Assembly: GCF_003369915.1 (NCBI RefSeq)
Contig: NW_022881614.1
Location: 28,031,326-28,095,325 of the forward strand
Source: Drosophila miranda
Lineage: Eukaryota > Arthropoda > Insecta > Diptera > Drosophilidae
Length of the DNA: 64,000 bases
Direction: 5' to 3'
The position numbers and the translations under genes are program-made. A model generated the notes under the pieces. That model had not been told where the DNA came from. It searched no databases and was given only the letters and a program-made list of their open reading frames with translations. Within the stretch, counting starts at the first letter, position 1. Each line of letters opens with the position of its first letter. Of the stretch, positions 1 through 10,236 are shown piece after piece.

Positions 1-511
1 ATTTCCCCCGCGAAAGAGAAAGTGATGTTCGAAGAAGTAGAGAAGATGATTAAGCTGGGCGTGATAGAACCTTCAAATAGTCCATGGAGTAGCAATTGCG
101 TCCTAGTAAAGAAAGGGAACAAGAATAGGTTATGCCTTGATTCTCGAGAGATCAACAAATATACCCGAAAAGATGCATACCCCCTTCCCCATATAGATGG
201 GATACTCAGTCGATTGCCACCTGCCAAATACATAACGGGACTCGATATGAAGCATGCTTATTGGCAAATTCCCCTAGAGGAGTCTTCACGCCAATACACC
301 GCGTTTACCATACCTAACCGACCGCTGTATCAATACAAAGTTATGCCTTTTGGTCTAACCAATGCCTCACAAACCCTCTGTCGTTTAATGGATAAGGTAA
401 TACCTGCTAATTTGCGTACGAGATTGTTTGTTTACCTCGATGACTTACTAATTTTATCAGACGATTTCGAATCCCATTTAATGTTACTGAGAGAAGTTGC
501 AGTACACTTAC
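1..511 (+). mobile_element. Ty3/Gypsy element A, reverse transcriptase fragment
   Basis: This is the first visible part of an LTR retrotransposon that starts left of the window. Bases 22-511 read as reverse transcriptase: the substrate-binding stretch SRQYTAF, the MPFGLTNA motif and the catalytic YLDD (here YLDDLL). The frame ends at an artificial stop made by the LTR of element B, which inserted at 512. The same protein resumes at 5,946, where the next residues of the RT thumb begin (RKANLTINIAKSHF). The join is seen directly, because the 5-bp target duplication CTTAC occurs on both sides. The clade within Ty3/Gypsy is not assigned. This copy cannot be active because it is interrupted and rearranged. 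Confidence 0.85.
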
Positions 512-804
512 TGTAGCAAGGTAATAATTAGTGAGGCATTCAACTAGTATTTAAAATAGCATACAGCGCGCATTGGTATTTACCGCACCATCGATACACT
601 CGGTGGGAAATACCAATAGTGAGATATCGGATAAGAAACATCGAGAAGAGAGTGAGGGCACTTTGTAAATGGCGATTGTGAGATACGGACGCGCAGCTAA
701 TAAAAAAGAGTTACATTAAATCACCGGGTTTGTGTTTTTATACCTATACCTTTCACTCACGCACCGATATTGGTCACTACAATTCCCGGGTTAGACGGCC
801 TACA
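512..804 (+). repeat. 5' LTR of element B
   Basis: 293-bp direct repeat of 5,653-5,945, starting TG and ending CA, as LTRs do. It differs from the 3' copy at two positions seen by eye (near 685 and 752). It is flanked on the left by CTTAC, the target duplication. Confidence 0.93.
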
Positions 805-805
805 A

Positions 806-824
806 TTTCAGAAGTGGGATACGA
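806..824 (+). other. Primer-binding site of element B (tRNA-Leu type)
   Basis: A few bases after the LTR the sequence reads TCAGAAGTGGGAT, complementary to the 3' end of a leucine tRNA. It would prime minus-strand DNA synthesis. The match to the tRNA is from general knowledge of retroelement primer sites. Confidence 0.65.
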
Positions 825-899
825 TCAATCGCCGCCAGTGAAAAATAGCGAAAATTTTTATTATCTCGTCCGTCGAAGACGCCATCGCTGAAAAAAAAC

Positions 900-2051
900 A
901 TGTCGGACTTGGTCGGCACGGAGGAGTTCTCGGCCGCCCAGCTGCGCGAATGGCTGGAGTACCTCAATCTACCAAAAGGTGGAAGCAAAGCTGCCATGGC
1001 AGCGAGACTTAACGAAATACCAGTAGAGCTGCGGGGACAGGGACCACCGGCAGCCGAAACATGCGAGAACGAGAGGGAAGATGAGGCGGCCGCAGATCAA
1101 GACTCGACGAAGAGCGAACGCAAAGAGAAGAACGAAAAAGCACCGCAAGCGCCTGGGCACAACAACAACCATGGCGAATATCGAGCAGAGGTTGAAATGT
1201 TAAAACTGCAAATCGAGCTGCTGAAGCTGCAGAGCGAGAGGGAGAAGGAAGGGAGAGGAGAGAACACAACACCAGCCGCCAGCAATGACGCTGGCGTCAT
1301 GTTGCTAAATGCCGCCAAAGACATGTTGCCAACATATCATGGCAACATTTCTGGAAACAACGATGACGTCACAACTTGGATCGCGCAGTTTAAGGCCGTC
1401 GCAAAAGTGAACAAACTGAAGGATCAGAAGCTACTAATGCTGCTAATGTCGAAGCTTAAGGACAAAGCATTGGTGTGGCTGCATTCGAGTCCGGAGCACA
1501 TGTCGCTGCCAATCGATCAATTGTTGAACGTCATGGAAGACACTTTCCATCCCAAGGAAAGCAAACTGTTGCTCCGTCGCAAGTTCGAGTCCCGTTCATG
1601 GGCACGTGGCGAGGAGTTCTCGATGTACTTCAACGCCAAAGTGTCGCTGGCATCCCGCATAGTCATTGACGACGAGGAGTTTATTGACGGAGTCATCGAA
1701 GGTATCCCAGATGTAGGCCTGCGTAGGCAAGCCCACATGCAGTGCTTTGGCGCTCCATATCAACTACTCAAGGCGTTCGAGAAGATCATGCTGCCAAAGA
1801 AGTACGGTTCAACTGAAGGGGCAAACACTGGAGCCTCGCCAACACCCATTCGCTGCTACAACTGCAACTCTTTGGGCCACGTGGCAGGGGAGTGCCGCAA
1901 GCCCAAGCGCGAAAGAGGAGCGTGCTACGGATGCGGCAGCATGAGTCACCAGGTGTCACACTGTGACGAAAAAAGTACAAGGTACATAACGATTATATAT
2001 ACAAATTTAATATATACATTAGCAATTACAATAACAAATGCTTGTCCTTAA
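900..2051 (+). CDS. gag: Element B Gag polyprotein
   Basis: A 383-residue structural protein of element B that would package the element RNA into particles. It starts at the first ATG after the LTR and leader. The N-terminus (residues 5-45) resembles a small SAP-like helical module (EEFSAAQLREWLEYLNLP). A charged stretch follows, then a capsid-like region (about 140-300). Near the C-terminus are two zinc knuckles of the C-x2-C-x4-H-x4-C type, CYNCNSLGHVAGEC and CYGCGSMSHQVSHC. The frame ends just inside the start of the pol frame, which is one base back, so pol is probably expressed by a -1 frameshift near 2,042-2,051. No lesions are seen. Confidence 0.88.
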   Translation: MSDLVGTEEFSAAQLREWLEYLNLPKGGSKAAMAARLNEIPVELRGQGPPAAETCENEREDEAAADQDSTKSERKEKNEKAPQAPGHNNNHGEYRAEVEMLKLQIELLKLQSEREKEGRGENTTPAASNDAGVMLLNAAKDMLPTYHGNISGNNDDVTTWIAQFKAVAKVNKLKDQKLLMLLMSKLKDKALVWLHSSPEHMSLPIDQLLNVMEDTFHPKESKLLLRRKFESRSWARGEEFSMYFNAKVSLASRIVIDDEEFIDGVIEGIPDVGLRRQAHMQCFGAPYQLLKAFEKIMLPKKYGSTEGANTGASPTPIRCYNCNSLGHVAGECRKPKRERGACYGCGSMSHQVSHCDEKSTRYITIIYTNLIYTLAITITNACP

Positions 2052-5000
2052 ATTGCCTCATCGACTCAGGGAGCCCAATAAGTTTTATGAAGTTATCGTG
2101 TCTAGAGCACCAGTCGGAAAATAACCTAAATAAAGTGGAAGAGCGCTCACGATTAAGTTCGAACGAAATCAAAGAAGATGATTTAAGTTTATATAAGTTT
2201 AACAAAGACAAGAAAAACAGAGAAATTGAATTTATTTTGAATAAAAATGCGGATTACGCTTATGTTGGACTAAATAATAGCAAACTTAACATCTTTGGTA
2301 AAATACCCAGTTTTGTAATTATTAACAAAAATCGAATCAACTTTGAATTACTAGTAGTGGCAGACGAGTCGATGGGCTATGAGGCTGTGTTAGGTAGGGA
2401 TCTTATGAATTTATGCAAATTTAAAATTGTAAGTGACATTTGCAAGGAGAAGGAGAGTGAGACAAAAAACGAGTGTGAAATAAAAAATGAGTGTTTAGAA
2501 AAAAATGAGTGTTTAGAAGAAAATGAGTGTTTAGGAGAAAATGAGTGTTTAGAAGAAAATGAGTGTTTAGGAGAAAATGAGTGTTTAGAAGAAAATGAGT
2601 GTTTAGGAGAAAATGAGTGTTTAGAAAAAAATGAGTGGAAAATAGAGAATGAGTGTTTAGGAGAATATGAATGTGAAGTTAAAGATGAGGGTGTTAAAGA
2701 GAATAAGCATGAAGTAGAAAGTGGAGGCAAGGTAGAAAATGAGTGTTCTGCAATGGTTGAGTGTCTGGAAGACAGCGATACCTGCGAGAGCGTAAAAACC
2801 AATTTCAACGAACTACCAAGCCAGTATCCAGACAAAGAAAACGACTGGGAGTTGAAAGTAGGGACAGATTGTAGCCAAGAACTCGCAGGACGACTTAAAT
2901 ACATGTTTAGGACAGCGTATGTAAACGCAGAAAGACCAAACTTACCACAAACCAAGTGGGAAATGAAGTTGAATTTCGAACACGAAAAACCGTTTCATTG
3001 CCCACCTAGAAGACTGTCGTATAGCGAAAAAGCCCAAGTACAGAAAATGATAGACGAATACACAGAAAAAGGTTACATCAGAACCAGTGAGTCAGAATAC
3101 GTTTCGCCTATAGTACTGGTAAAAAAGAATTCGGGAGAGTTGAGACTGTGCGTCGATTATCGCACACTTAATAAAGGTATGATAAAGGACAATTACCCAA
3201 CACCTCTGATAGACGACCTACTAGATAAACTGTCAGGGAAAAGACTTTTCACCAAGTTAGACCTGAAGAATGGATACTTCCACGTATTTATGCATAAAGA
3301 TTCAGTTAAATACACATCGTTCACGACCCCCATGGGACAATACGAATGGTTGAGGATGCCGTTCGGGTTACGAAATGCATCGGCGGTGTTTCAAAGATTC
3401 ACAAACAACATTTTTGCAGATATGGTAAAGGAAGACAAAGTTATAATATACATGGACGATATTATGGTAGCAACTAAAGATAGTGATAGTCACATGGAAA
3501 TTTTACAAGAAGTGATGAGACGATTGGTAGAGAATAAACTTGAATTAAGGATTGATAAATGCGAATTCTTACAGTCAGAAGTTAAGTACCTGGGCTATTC
3601 CATATCGGGTAACGGAATTAAACCAGATACGAAGGGATTACAGGCAGTAAAAGGGTTCCCAGTCCCCACGAAAACGAACGAAGTGCAGAGTTTCTTAGGG
3701 TTATGTTCTTACTTTAGACGGTTCGTAAAAGATTTTTCTACGAAAGCTAAGCCCCTTTATGATTTGGTCAAAAAAGACAGGAAGTTTGAATTCGGTATCG
3801 TAGAACTAGAATGTTTCGAACAACTCAAAAGTAATTTGTTGGAAGCACCGATCTTGGCACTTTACAATCCCAGAGATCCGACAGAATTACATTGCGATGC
3901 AAGTTCGTTAGGTTTCGGGTCAATTCTAATGCAGAAGAAGGGTGATGGCAGAATGCACCCGGTGTTTTATTTCTCCAAGCGGACAACAATTACCGAAGCA
4001 AAATACCACAGCTTTGAACTGGAGACACTAGCGATAATTTATGCACTACAACGGTTTAGAGTATACGTGCAAGGCATACCCTTCAAAATAGTGACAGACT
4101 GCAACGCGCTAACTATGACTCTAAACAAAAAAGAACTCAATCCACGCATTGCCCGCTGGGCGTTAGAGTTACAAAATTATGACTACAAGTTAGAACACAG
4201 GTCAGGAAGTAGAATGCAACACGTAGATGCGCTAAGCAGAGCCGTTCAGATACTCACGGTAGACACAAACACCTTTGAAGAAAATTTAATTATATGCCAA
4301 AACAGGGATAAAAAACTGATGGAGCTGAGAGAAACGTTACAGAAATCAGAACACAAACATTATGAGATGAGAAACGGAATAATATACAGGAAAAAAGATA
4401 ACAATACTATCCTATTCTGCGTACCCGAGGAAATGGAAGGCCACGTACTCTATAAGTACCACGATGAACTAGGGCACGTCGGTATAGACAAGATGACCGA
4501 CGCTATATCGAAAAGCTACTGGATCTCAAACGTAAGGTATAAAGCCAAGCGACACATTGAAAACTGTCTAAAATGCATAGCGTACTCAGCAAAACACGGA
4601 AAAGAGGAAGGGTTTTTACACAACATACCAAAAGGGTCAGGACCATTCGAGGTAGTACATATCGACCATTTCGGGCCAGTCGACAAAGGCAGGGCCAACA
4701 AACATGTTTTAGTAGTAATAGACGCGTTCACCAAATTCGTAAGACTTTATACGACCAAAACCACTAGCACAAAGGAAGCAGTAATTGCAATGAAAGATTA
4801 TTTCCGAGCTTACAGTAGACCCAGATGCATTGTGTCAGACAGAGGAAGCTGTTTCACGTCAAAAGAGTTTGAAGAATTCTTAGAACAGAGCAATGTTAAA
4901 CACGTAAAGATAGCAACAGGGTCGCCACAGGCCAACGGGCAGGTAGAAAGGGTGAACAGAAGTTTGGGACCCATGATTGCAAAGCTTGTTGACCCGGAAA

Positions 5001-5545
5001 AAGGATTACATTGGGATATGGTAGTGGAAACAGTAGAACACGCGATGAACAACACAATTCAAAGAACAATTAATGAACACCCGAGCAGAATGTTGTTTGG
5101 GGTCGTACAAAAAGGAAAGGTTTCAGATTTACTAAAAGATCATCTAGACGAACTAACCGAACAGCGGGCAACAAGGGATATAGAAAAGATTAGAGCAGTA
5201 GCAGGCACTCATCAGGAAAAAATACAGTCTTATAACAAACAAGCAACAAATTCAAAGCGAAGGGAGCCACACGTGTACGTAGATAATGATCTAGTTATGG
5301 TGAGAAATTTCGACACTCATACAGGGGTGTCTAAAAAGCTTATCCCGAAGTTCAAAGGACCTTATAAGATATCAAAGGTGTTAAAAAATGATAGGTATTT
5401 GCTAGAAGATGTAGAGGGGTTTCAACAATCAAGGATCCCGTATAAAGGAGTTTGGGCGGTGGCAAATATGAAGCCGTGGATTGAAAATGGTAATAATGCA
5501 AATGTCACAGGGAATCAAAATGAAGAAAATGATTGTAACACGTAA
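2042..5545 (+). CDS. pol: Element B Pol polyprotein (protease, RT, RNase H, integrase)
   Basis: An open frame of about 1,167 codons that replicates and integrates element B. In order: an aspartic protease (LIDSGSPISF, residues about 6-15); a repetitive acidic linker (about 140-235); reverse transcriptase with YMDDIM; RNase H (LHCDASS and an ending near HVDALSR); an integrase zinc finger (H-x3-H then C-x2-C, around HDELGHVGI and CLKC); and the integrase core with D, D and E in HIDHFGPV, SDRGSCF and NGQVERV. The first codon here is not ATG, so translation by frameshift from gag is expected. A stretch of its RT to integrase coding is duplicated at 6,874-8,027. Confidence 0.9.
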   Translation: MSLNCLIDSGSPISFMKLSCLEHQSENNLNKVEERSRLSSNEIKEDDLSLYKFNKDKKNREIEFILNKNADYAYVGLNNSKLNIFGKIPSFVIINKNRINFELLVVADESMGYEAVLGRDLMNLCKFKIVSDICKEKESETKNECEIKNECLEKNECLEENECLGENECLEENECLGENECLEENECLGENECLEKNEWKIENECLGEYECEVKDEGVKENKHEVESGGKVENECSAMVECLEDSDTCESVKTNFNELPSQYPDKENDWELKVGTDCSQELAGRLKYMFRTAYVNAERPNLPQTKWEMKLNFEHEKPFHCPPRRLSYSEKAQVQKMIDEYTEKGYIRTSESEYVSPIVLVKKNSGELRLCVDYRTLNKGMIKDNYPTPLIDDLLDKLSGKRLFTKLDLKNGYFHVFMHKDSVKYTSFTTPMGQYEWLRMPFGLRNASAVFQRFTNNIFADMVKEDKVIIYMDDIMVATKDSDSHMEILQEVMRRLVENKLELRIDKCEFLQSEVKYLGYSISGNGIKPDTKGLQAVKGFPVPTKTNEVQSFLGLCSYFRRFVKDFSTKAKPLYDLVKKDRKFEFGIVELECFEQLKSNLLEAPILALYNPRDPTELHCDASSLGFGSILMQKKGDGRMHPVFYFSKRTTITEAKYHSFELETLAIIYALQRFRVYVQGIPFKIVTDCNALTMTLNKKELNPRIARWALELQNYDYKLEHRSGSRMQHVDALSRAVQILTVDTNTFEENLIICQNRDKKLMELRETLQKSEHKHYEMRNGIIYRKKDNNTILFCVPEEMEGHVLYKYHDELGHVGIDKMTDAISKSYWISNVRYKAKRHIENCLKCIAYSAKHGKEEGFLHNIPKGSGPFEVVHIDHFGPVDKGRANKHVLVVIDAFTKFVRLYTTKTTSTKEAVIAMKDYFRAYSRPRCIVSDRGSCFTSKEFEEFLEQSNVKHVKIATGSPQANGQVERVNRSLGPMIAKLVDPEKGLHWDMVVETVEHAMNNTIQRTINEHPSRMLFGVVQKGKVSDLLKDHLDELTEQRATRDIEKIRAVAGTHQEKIQSYNKQATNSKRREPHVYVDNDLVMVRNFDTHTGVSKKLIPKFKGPYKISKVLKNDRYLLEDVEGFQQSRIPYKGVWAVANMKPWIENGNNANVTGNQNEENDCNT
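2487..2640 (+). repeat. In-frame minisatellite in element B pol linker
   Basis: Consecutive 15-bp units of the pattern GAGTGTTTAGAAGAAAAT, alternating into 30-bp pairs, encode a run of the pentapeptide N-E-C-L-(E/G/K). The repeat lies between the protease and reverse transcriptase, keeps frame, and makes a Cys-rich, strongly acidic linker. Confidence 0.9.
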
Positions 5546-5652
5546 ACTTAGAATATTAAGAGTAAACCACACCCAACTGTAATAAATCAACCTATCTAGA
5601 AACTAAATTAAATGTAAGGAGTTCAGGAGCACTCCGGTCAGGATGGCCGAAT
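5546..5652 (+). other. Element B 3' non-coding region
   Basis: Short AT-rich tail between the pol stop and the 3' LTR. A clean polypurine tract is not obvious; the last bases before the LTR read GTCAGGATGGCCGAAT. The same tail follows the truncated copy at 8,032-8,083. Confidence 0.6.
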
Positions 5653-5945
5653 TGTAGCAAGGTAATAATTAGTGAGGCATTCAACTAGTATTTAAAATAG
5701 CATACAGCGCGCATTGGTATTTACCGCACCATCGATACACTCGGTGGGAAATACCAATAGTGAGATATCGGATAAGAAACATCGAGAAGAGAGTGAGGGC
5801 ACTTTGTAAATGGCGATTGTGAGAGACGGACGCGCAGCTAATAAAAAAGAGTTACATTAAATCACCGGGTTTGTGTTTTTATACCTATACCGTTCACTCA
5901 CGCACCGATATTGGTCACTACAATTCCCGGGTTAGACGGCCTACA
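5653..5945 (+). repeat. 3' LTR of element B
   Basis: 293-bp LTR, partner of 512-804, followed directly by the target duplication CTTAC and the resumed element A coding sequence. Confidence 0.93.
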
Positions 5946-6873
5946 CTTACGAAAGGCTAATCTTACGATAAACATTGCCAAGTCGCACTTTTGCATGCGT
6001 GAGATTAAGTATCTGGGCTTCATCATTGGATACGGACAGGTAAAGACGGATCCGAGTAAAATTGAAGCTATTAAAGAATTCCCCGTTCCCAAGACGGTGA
6101 AACAATTGCGACGATTCCTTGGTCTTGCTGGGTGGTACCGTCGTTTCGTCGACAATTATGCAACGGTAAGTTGCGCCCTCACAGAACTATTAAAGAAACC
6201 GAAAGCGTATGCGTGGAACCCTTTGGCCAATCAGGCATTTGAAAAACTTAAACAGTGCTTGACGTCAGCTCCCATTTTGTCTACTCCTGATTTCTCAAAA
6301 CCCTTTTTGCTGTTATGTGATGCTAGTACTGTAGGAATTGGTTGTGTGTTAGCTCAGAAAAACGAAGAAGGAGAAGAATTACCCGTAGCCTTCATGTCCG
6401 AGAAGCTATCTAAAGCTCAGAAAAACTACTCAGTCACGGAATTAGAATGTTTAGCGGTGATAAAGGGAATTAAAAAGTTTCGTGCTTATGTAGAAGGTCA
6501 GGCATTCGAGGGGATAACCGATCATGCCTCATTACAATGGCTTATGCGTCAGAAGGAGTTGTCTGGTAGATTAGCTCGATGGGCCATAAAACTACAGGGA
6601 TTCTCTTTTGAGATAACGCACCGGAAGGGCTCACTAAACGTGGTAGCGGATGCCCTATCGCGTAAAGAGGAAATTACTGTTTCTGAAATGGAAGAGCAGG
6701 GTCCGATAGTTGATCTATCTGCCGCAGAATTTATATCACCAGAATATATGACCTTAATTGATAATATTCGCGCTAAGCAAGACAAATTACCAGACTTGAA
6801 GATTCTCAATGATTTTGTCTACAAAAGAACCGAACCTGATCAGGGAAATAATGGTGTAGATAATCTATCTTGG
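5946..6873 (+). mobile_element. Element A pol fragment, first tandem copy (RT thumb and RNase H)
   Basis: Element A coding resumes in frame after the element B insertion. It shows the RT connection region (FLGLAGWYRRFV), RNase H (LLCDASTVGIGCVLAQ, TELECLAVI, ITDHASLQWL, VADALSR) and the start of the RNase H-integrase linker. It stops at about 6,873 within the sequence reading TATCTTGGAA, where element B pol sequence is joined. The same block recurs at 8,377-9,304 with very few differences (for example G/V near 6,510). The junction is therefore the boundary of a tandem duplication and not a new insertion. Confidence 0.85.
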
Positions 6874-8376
6874 AATTAAGGATTGATAAATGCGAATTCT
6901 TACAGTCAGAAGTTAAGTACCTGGGCTATTCCATATCGGGTAACGGAATTAAACCAGATACGAAGGGATTACAGGCAGTAAAAGGGTTCCCAGTCCCCAC
7001 GAAAACGAACGAAGTGCAGAGTTTCTTAGGGTTATGTTCTTACTTTAGACGGTTCGTAAAAGATTTTTCTACGAAAGCTAAGCCCCTTTATGATTTGGTC
7101 AAAAAAGACAGGAAGTTTGAATTCGGTATCGTAGAACTAGAATGTTTCGAACAACTCAAAAGTAATTTGTTGGAAGCACCGATCTTGGCCCTTTACAATC
7201 CCAGAGATCCGACAGAATTACATTGCGATGCAAGTTCGTTAGGTTTCGGGTCAATTCTAATGCAGAAGAAGGGTGATGGCAGAATGCACCCGGTGTTTTA
7301 TTTCTCCAAGCGGACAACAATTACCGAAGCAAAATACCACAGCTTTGAACTGGAGACACTAGCGATAATTTATGCACTACAACGGTTTAGAGTATACGTG
7401 CAAGGCATACCCTTCAAAATAGTGACAGACTGCAACGCGCTAACTATGACTCTAAACAAAAAAGAACTCAATCCACGCATTGCCCGCTGGGCGTTAGAGT
7501 TACAAAATTATGACTACAAGTTAGAACACAGGTCAGGAAGTAGAATGCAACACGTAGATGCGCTAAGCAGAGCCGTTCAGATACTCACGGTAGACACAAA
7601 CACCTTTGAAGAAAATTTAATTATATGCCAAAACAGGGATAAAAAACTGATGGAGCTGAGAGAAACGTTACAGAAATCAGAACACAAACATTATGAGATG
7701 AGAAACGGAATAATATACAGGAAAAAAGATAACAATACTATCCTATTCTGCGTACCCGAGGAAATGGAAGGCCACGTACTCTATAAGTACCACGATGAAC
7801 TAGGGCACGTCGGTATAGACAAGATGACCGACGCTATATCGAAAAGCTACTGGATCTCAAACGTAAGGTATAAAGCCAAGCGACACATTGAAAACTGTCT
7901 AAAATGCATAGCGTACTCAGCAAAACACGGAAAAGAGGAAGGGTTTTTACACAACATACCAAAAGGGTCAGGACCATTCGAGGTAGTACATATCGACCAT
8001 TTCGGGCCAGTCGACAAAGGCAGGGCCTTTTAACTAAATTAAATGTAAGGAGTTCAGGAGCACTCCGGTCAGGATGGCCGAATTGTAGCAAGGTAATAAT
8101 TAGTGAGGCATTCAACTAGTATTTAAAATAGCATACAGCGCGCATTGGTATTTACCGCACCATCGATACACTCGGTGGGAAATACCAATAGTGAGATAGC
8201 GGATAAGAAACATCGAGAAGAGAGTGAGGGCACTTTGTAAATGGCGATTGTGAGAGACGGACGCGCAGCTAATAAAAAAGAGTTACATTAAATCACCGGG
8301 TTTGTGTTTTTATACCTATACCGTTCACTCACGCACCGATATTGGTCACTACAATTCCCGGGTTAGACGGCCTACA
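6874..8376 (+). mobile_element. Element B partial copy inside the tandem duplication
   Basis: Bases 6,874-8,027 match 3,543-4,696 of element B (late RT, RNase H and start of integrase) at a constant offset of 3,331. The match then jumps: 904 bp corresponding to 4,697-5,600 are missing and replaced by TTTT at 8,028-8,031. From 8,032 the match resumes at an offset of 2,431 through the 3' LTR (8,084-8,376). The copy has no 5' LTR, no gag, and a truncated integrase. It is a product of duplication of the nested A/B block followed by deletion. Confidence 0.85.
8084..8376 (+). repeat. Duplicated 3' LTR of element B
   Basis: Third copy of the 293-bp LTR, nearly identical to 5,653-5,945 (one difference seen, GATATCGG to GATAGCGG). 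It is followed by CTTAC and element A sequence, as in the first copy. The left side lacks the matching duplication because the 5' half of the element is absent. Confidence 0.9.
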
Positions 8377-10236
8377 CTTACGAAAGGCTAATCTTACGAT
8401 AAACATTGCCAAGTCGCACTTTTGCATGCGTGAGATTAAGTATCTGGGCTTCATCATTGGATACGGACAGGTAAAGACGGATCCGAGTAAAATTGAAGCT
8501 ATTAAAGAATTCCCCGTTCCCAAGACGGTGAAACAATTGCGACGATTCCTTGGTCTTGCTGGGTGGTACCGTCGTTTCGTCGACAATTATGCAACGGTAA
8601 GTTGCGCCCTCACAGAACTATTAAAGAAACCGAAAGCGTATGCGTGGAACCCTTTGGCCAATCAGGCATTTGAAAAACTTAAACAGTGCTTGACGTCAGC
8701 TCCCATTTTGTCTACTCCTGATTTCTCAAAACCCTTTTTGCTGTTATGTGATGCTAGTACTGTAGGAATTGGTTGTGTGTTAGCTCAGAAAAACGAAGAA
8801 GGAGAAGAATTACCCGTAGCCTTCATGTCCGAGAAGCTATCTAAAGCTCAGAAAAACTACTCAGTCACGGAATTAGAATGTTTAGCGGTGATAAAGGGAA
8901 TTAAAAAGTTTCGTGCTTATGTAGAAGGTCAGGCATTCGAGGTGATAACCGATCATGCCTCATTACAATGGCTTATGCGTCAGAAGGAGTTGTCTGGTAG
9001 ATTAGCTCGATGGGCCATAAAACTACAGGGATTCTCTTTTGAGGTAACGCACCGGAAGGGCTCACTAAACGTGGTAGCGGATGCCCTATCGCGTAAAGAG
9101 GAAATTACTGTTTCTGAAATGGAAGAGCAGGGTCCGATAGTTGATCTATCTGCCGCAGAATTTATATCACCAGAATATATGACCTTAATTGATAATATTC
9201 GCGCTAAGCAAGACAAATTACCAGACTTGAAGATTCTCAATGATTTTGTCTACAAAAGAACCGAACCTGATCAGGGAAATAATGGTGTAGATAATCTATC
9301 TTGGAAATTGTGGATTCCTAGGGAACTCACCCAAGGTGTAATCTCGCGGGCCCATGATCCGCCCAATGCCGCTCACAGTGGAGTAGGGAAAACCATCGAA
9401 AAGATTAAAAGATATTTGTTTTGGCCAAAAATGAACAAGCAAATACGTGAGTATGTAACTCATTGTGAAGTGTGTCGTCACACCAAACACCCGAACACCG
9501 TGTTGAAACCACCCATGGGAAAACCAATAGTGTCTGATCGTCCGTTTCAAAAGCTTTATATGGATTTGCTGGGTCCATATCCCCGATCCAAGAAAGGGCA
9601 TATTGGTTTACTTATTATGTATGGAGTCCCCGAGGTGATATTAACAGATAACGGATCTCAATTCGTTTCTGGAGTCTTTCAGGCTTTTCTAACCCGCTTT
9701 GGGATACAACATATTCGTACGGCGATATATTCACCACAGGCGAATGCCAGTGAGAGACTCAATAGATCGGTGTTAGCAGCTATAAGAGCTTACATAAGCC
9801 GGGATCATTCCACTTGGGATACCAAATTACCGGAAATCAGTGCTGCTCTCAGATCCAACATTCACCAAAGCACCGGGTACTCGCCCTATTTCCTAACCTT
9901 TGGACAAAATATGATTCTGAATGGCAAAGACTATGAGTTGCTTCGCCGCTTAAGACTCTTATCGGAGGATAGCCGCTTAGTTATCCGGAAGCACTACAAA
10001 TTATTCGCGAATCGGCAAAGAAAAAGGTGAAAGAGTCACATGAACAAAATGCCAGGCGATATATTCTACGCTGTCGGAAAGTAGAGTTTAAGGTTGGAGA
10101 GCCAGTACTTGCCCGCAATTTCCGCCAAAGCAATGCTATTAAAAAGTTCAATGCAAAGTTAGCGCCGGTTTTTATTTCAGCCGTGGTATCTAGACGAGTT
10201 GGCTCACCCTTATCAACTGAAGAACGAACAGGGTAA
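8377..10236 (+). mobile_element. Element A pol, second copy through integrase (degenerate)
   Basis: Repeats 5,946-6,873 and then continues through the normal linker into integrase. Seen are the zinc finger (HSGVGKTIEKIKRY, then CEVC), the first catalytic Asp (LYMDLLGPYP), the second (ILTDNGSQF) and the Glu (ANASERLNRS). Between the first and second Asp the protein jumps from GHIGLLI to MYGVPEV, much shorter than the usual spacing, so an internal deletion has removed part of the catalytic core. The frame ends at 10,030. The C-terminal region continues in another frame (10,027-10,236), so there is also a frameshift. The copy is dead. Confidence 0.85.

Larger units (their letters stand above)
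512..5945 (+). mobile_element. Element B, complete Ty3/Gypsy LTR retrotransposon (no env)
   Basis: A 5,434-bp element bounded by two 293-bp LTRs (512-804 and 5,653-5,945) that begin TGTAGC and end CTACA. They differ at two sites that I could find. The target duplication CTTAC is at 507-511 and 5,946-5,950. A primer-binding site matching the 3' end of tRNA-Leu follows the left LTR. The gag (900-2,051) and pol (2,042-5,545) frames are long and uninterrupted, and there is no envelope frame. The near-identical LTRs and open frames indicate a young insertion that may have been recently active. It inserted into element A. Confidence 0.93.

Noticed and set aside
2487-2640. Possible CRISPR-like repeats
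   Set aside because: The repeats are contiguous coding units without spacers in a eukaryotic retrotransposon.
2377-2955. 192-codon - strand frame in element B
   Set aside because: It is the antisense of the pol minisatellite, with repeated HSFS units; no independent support.
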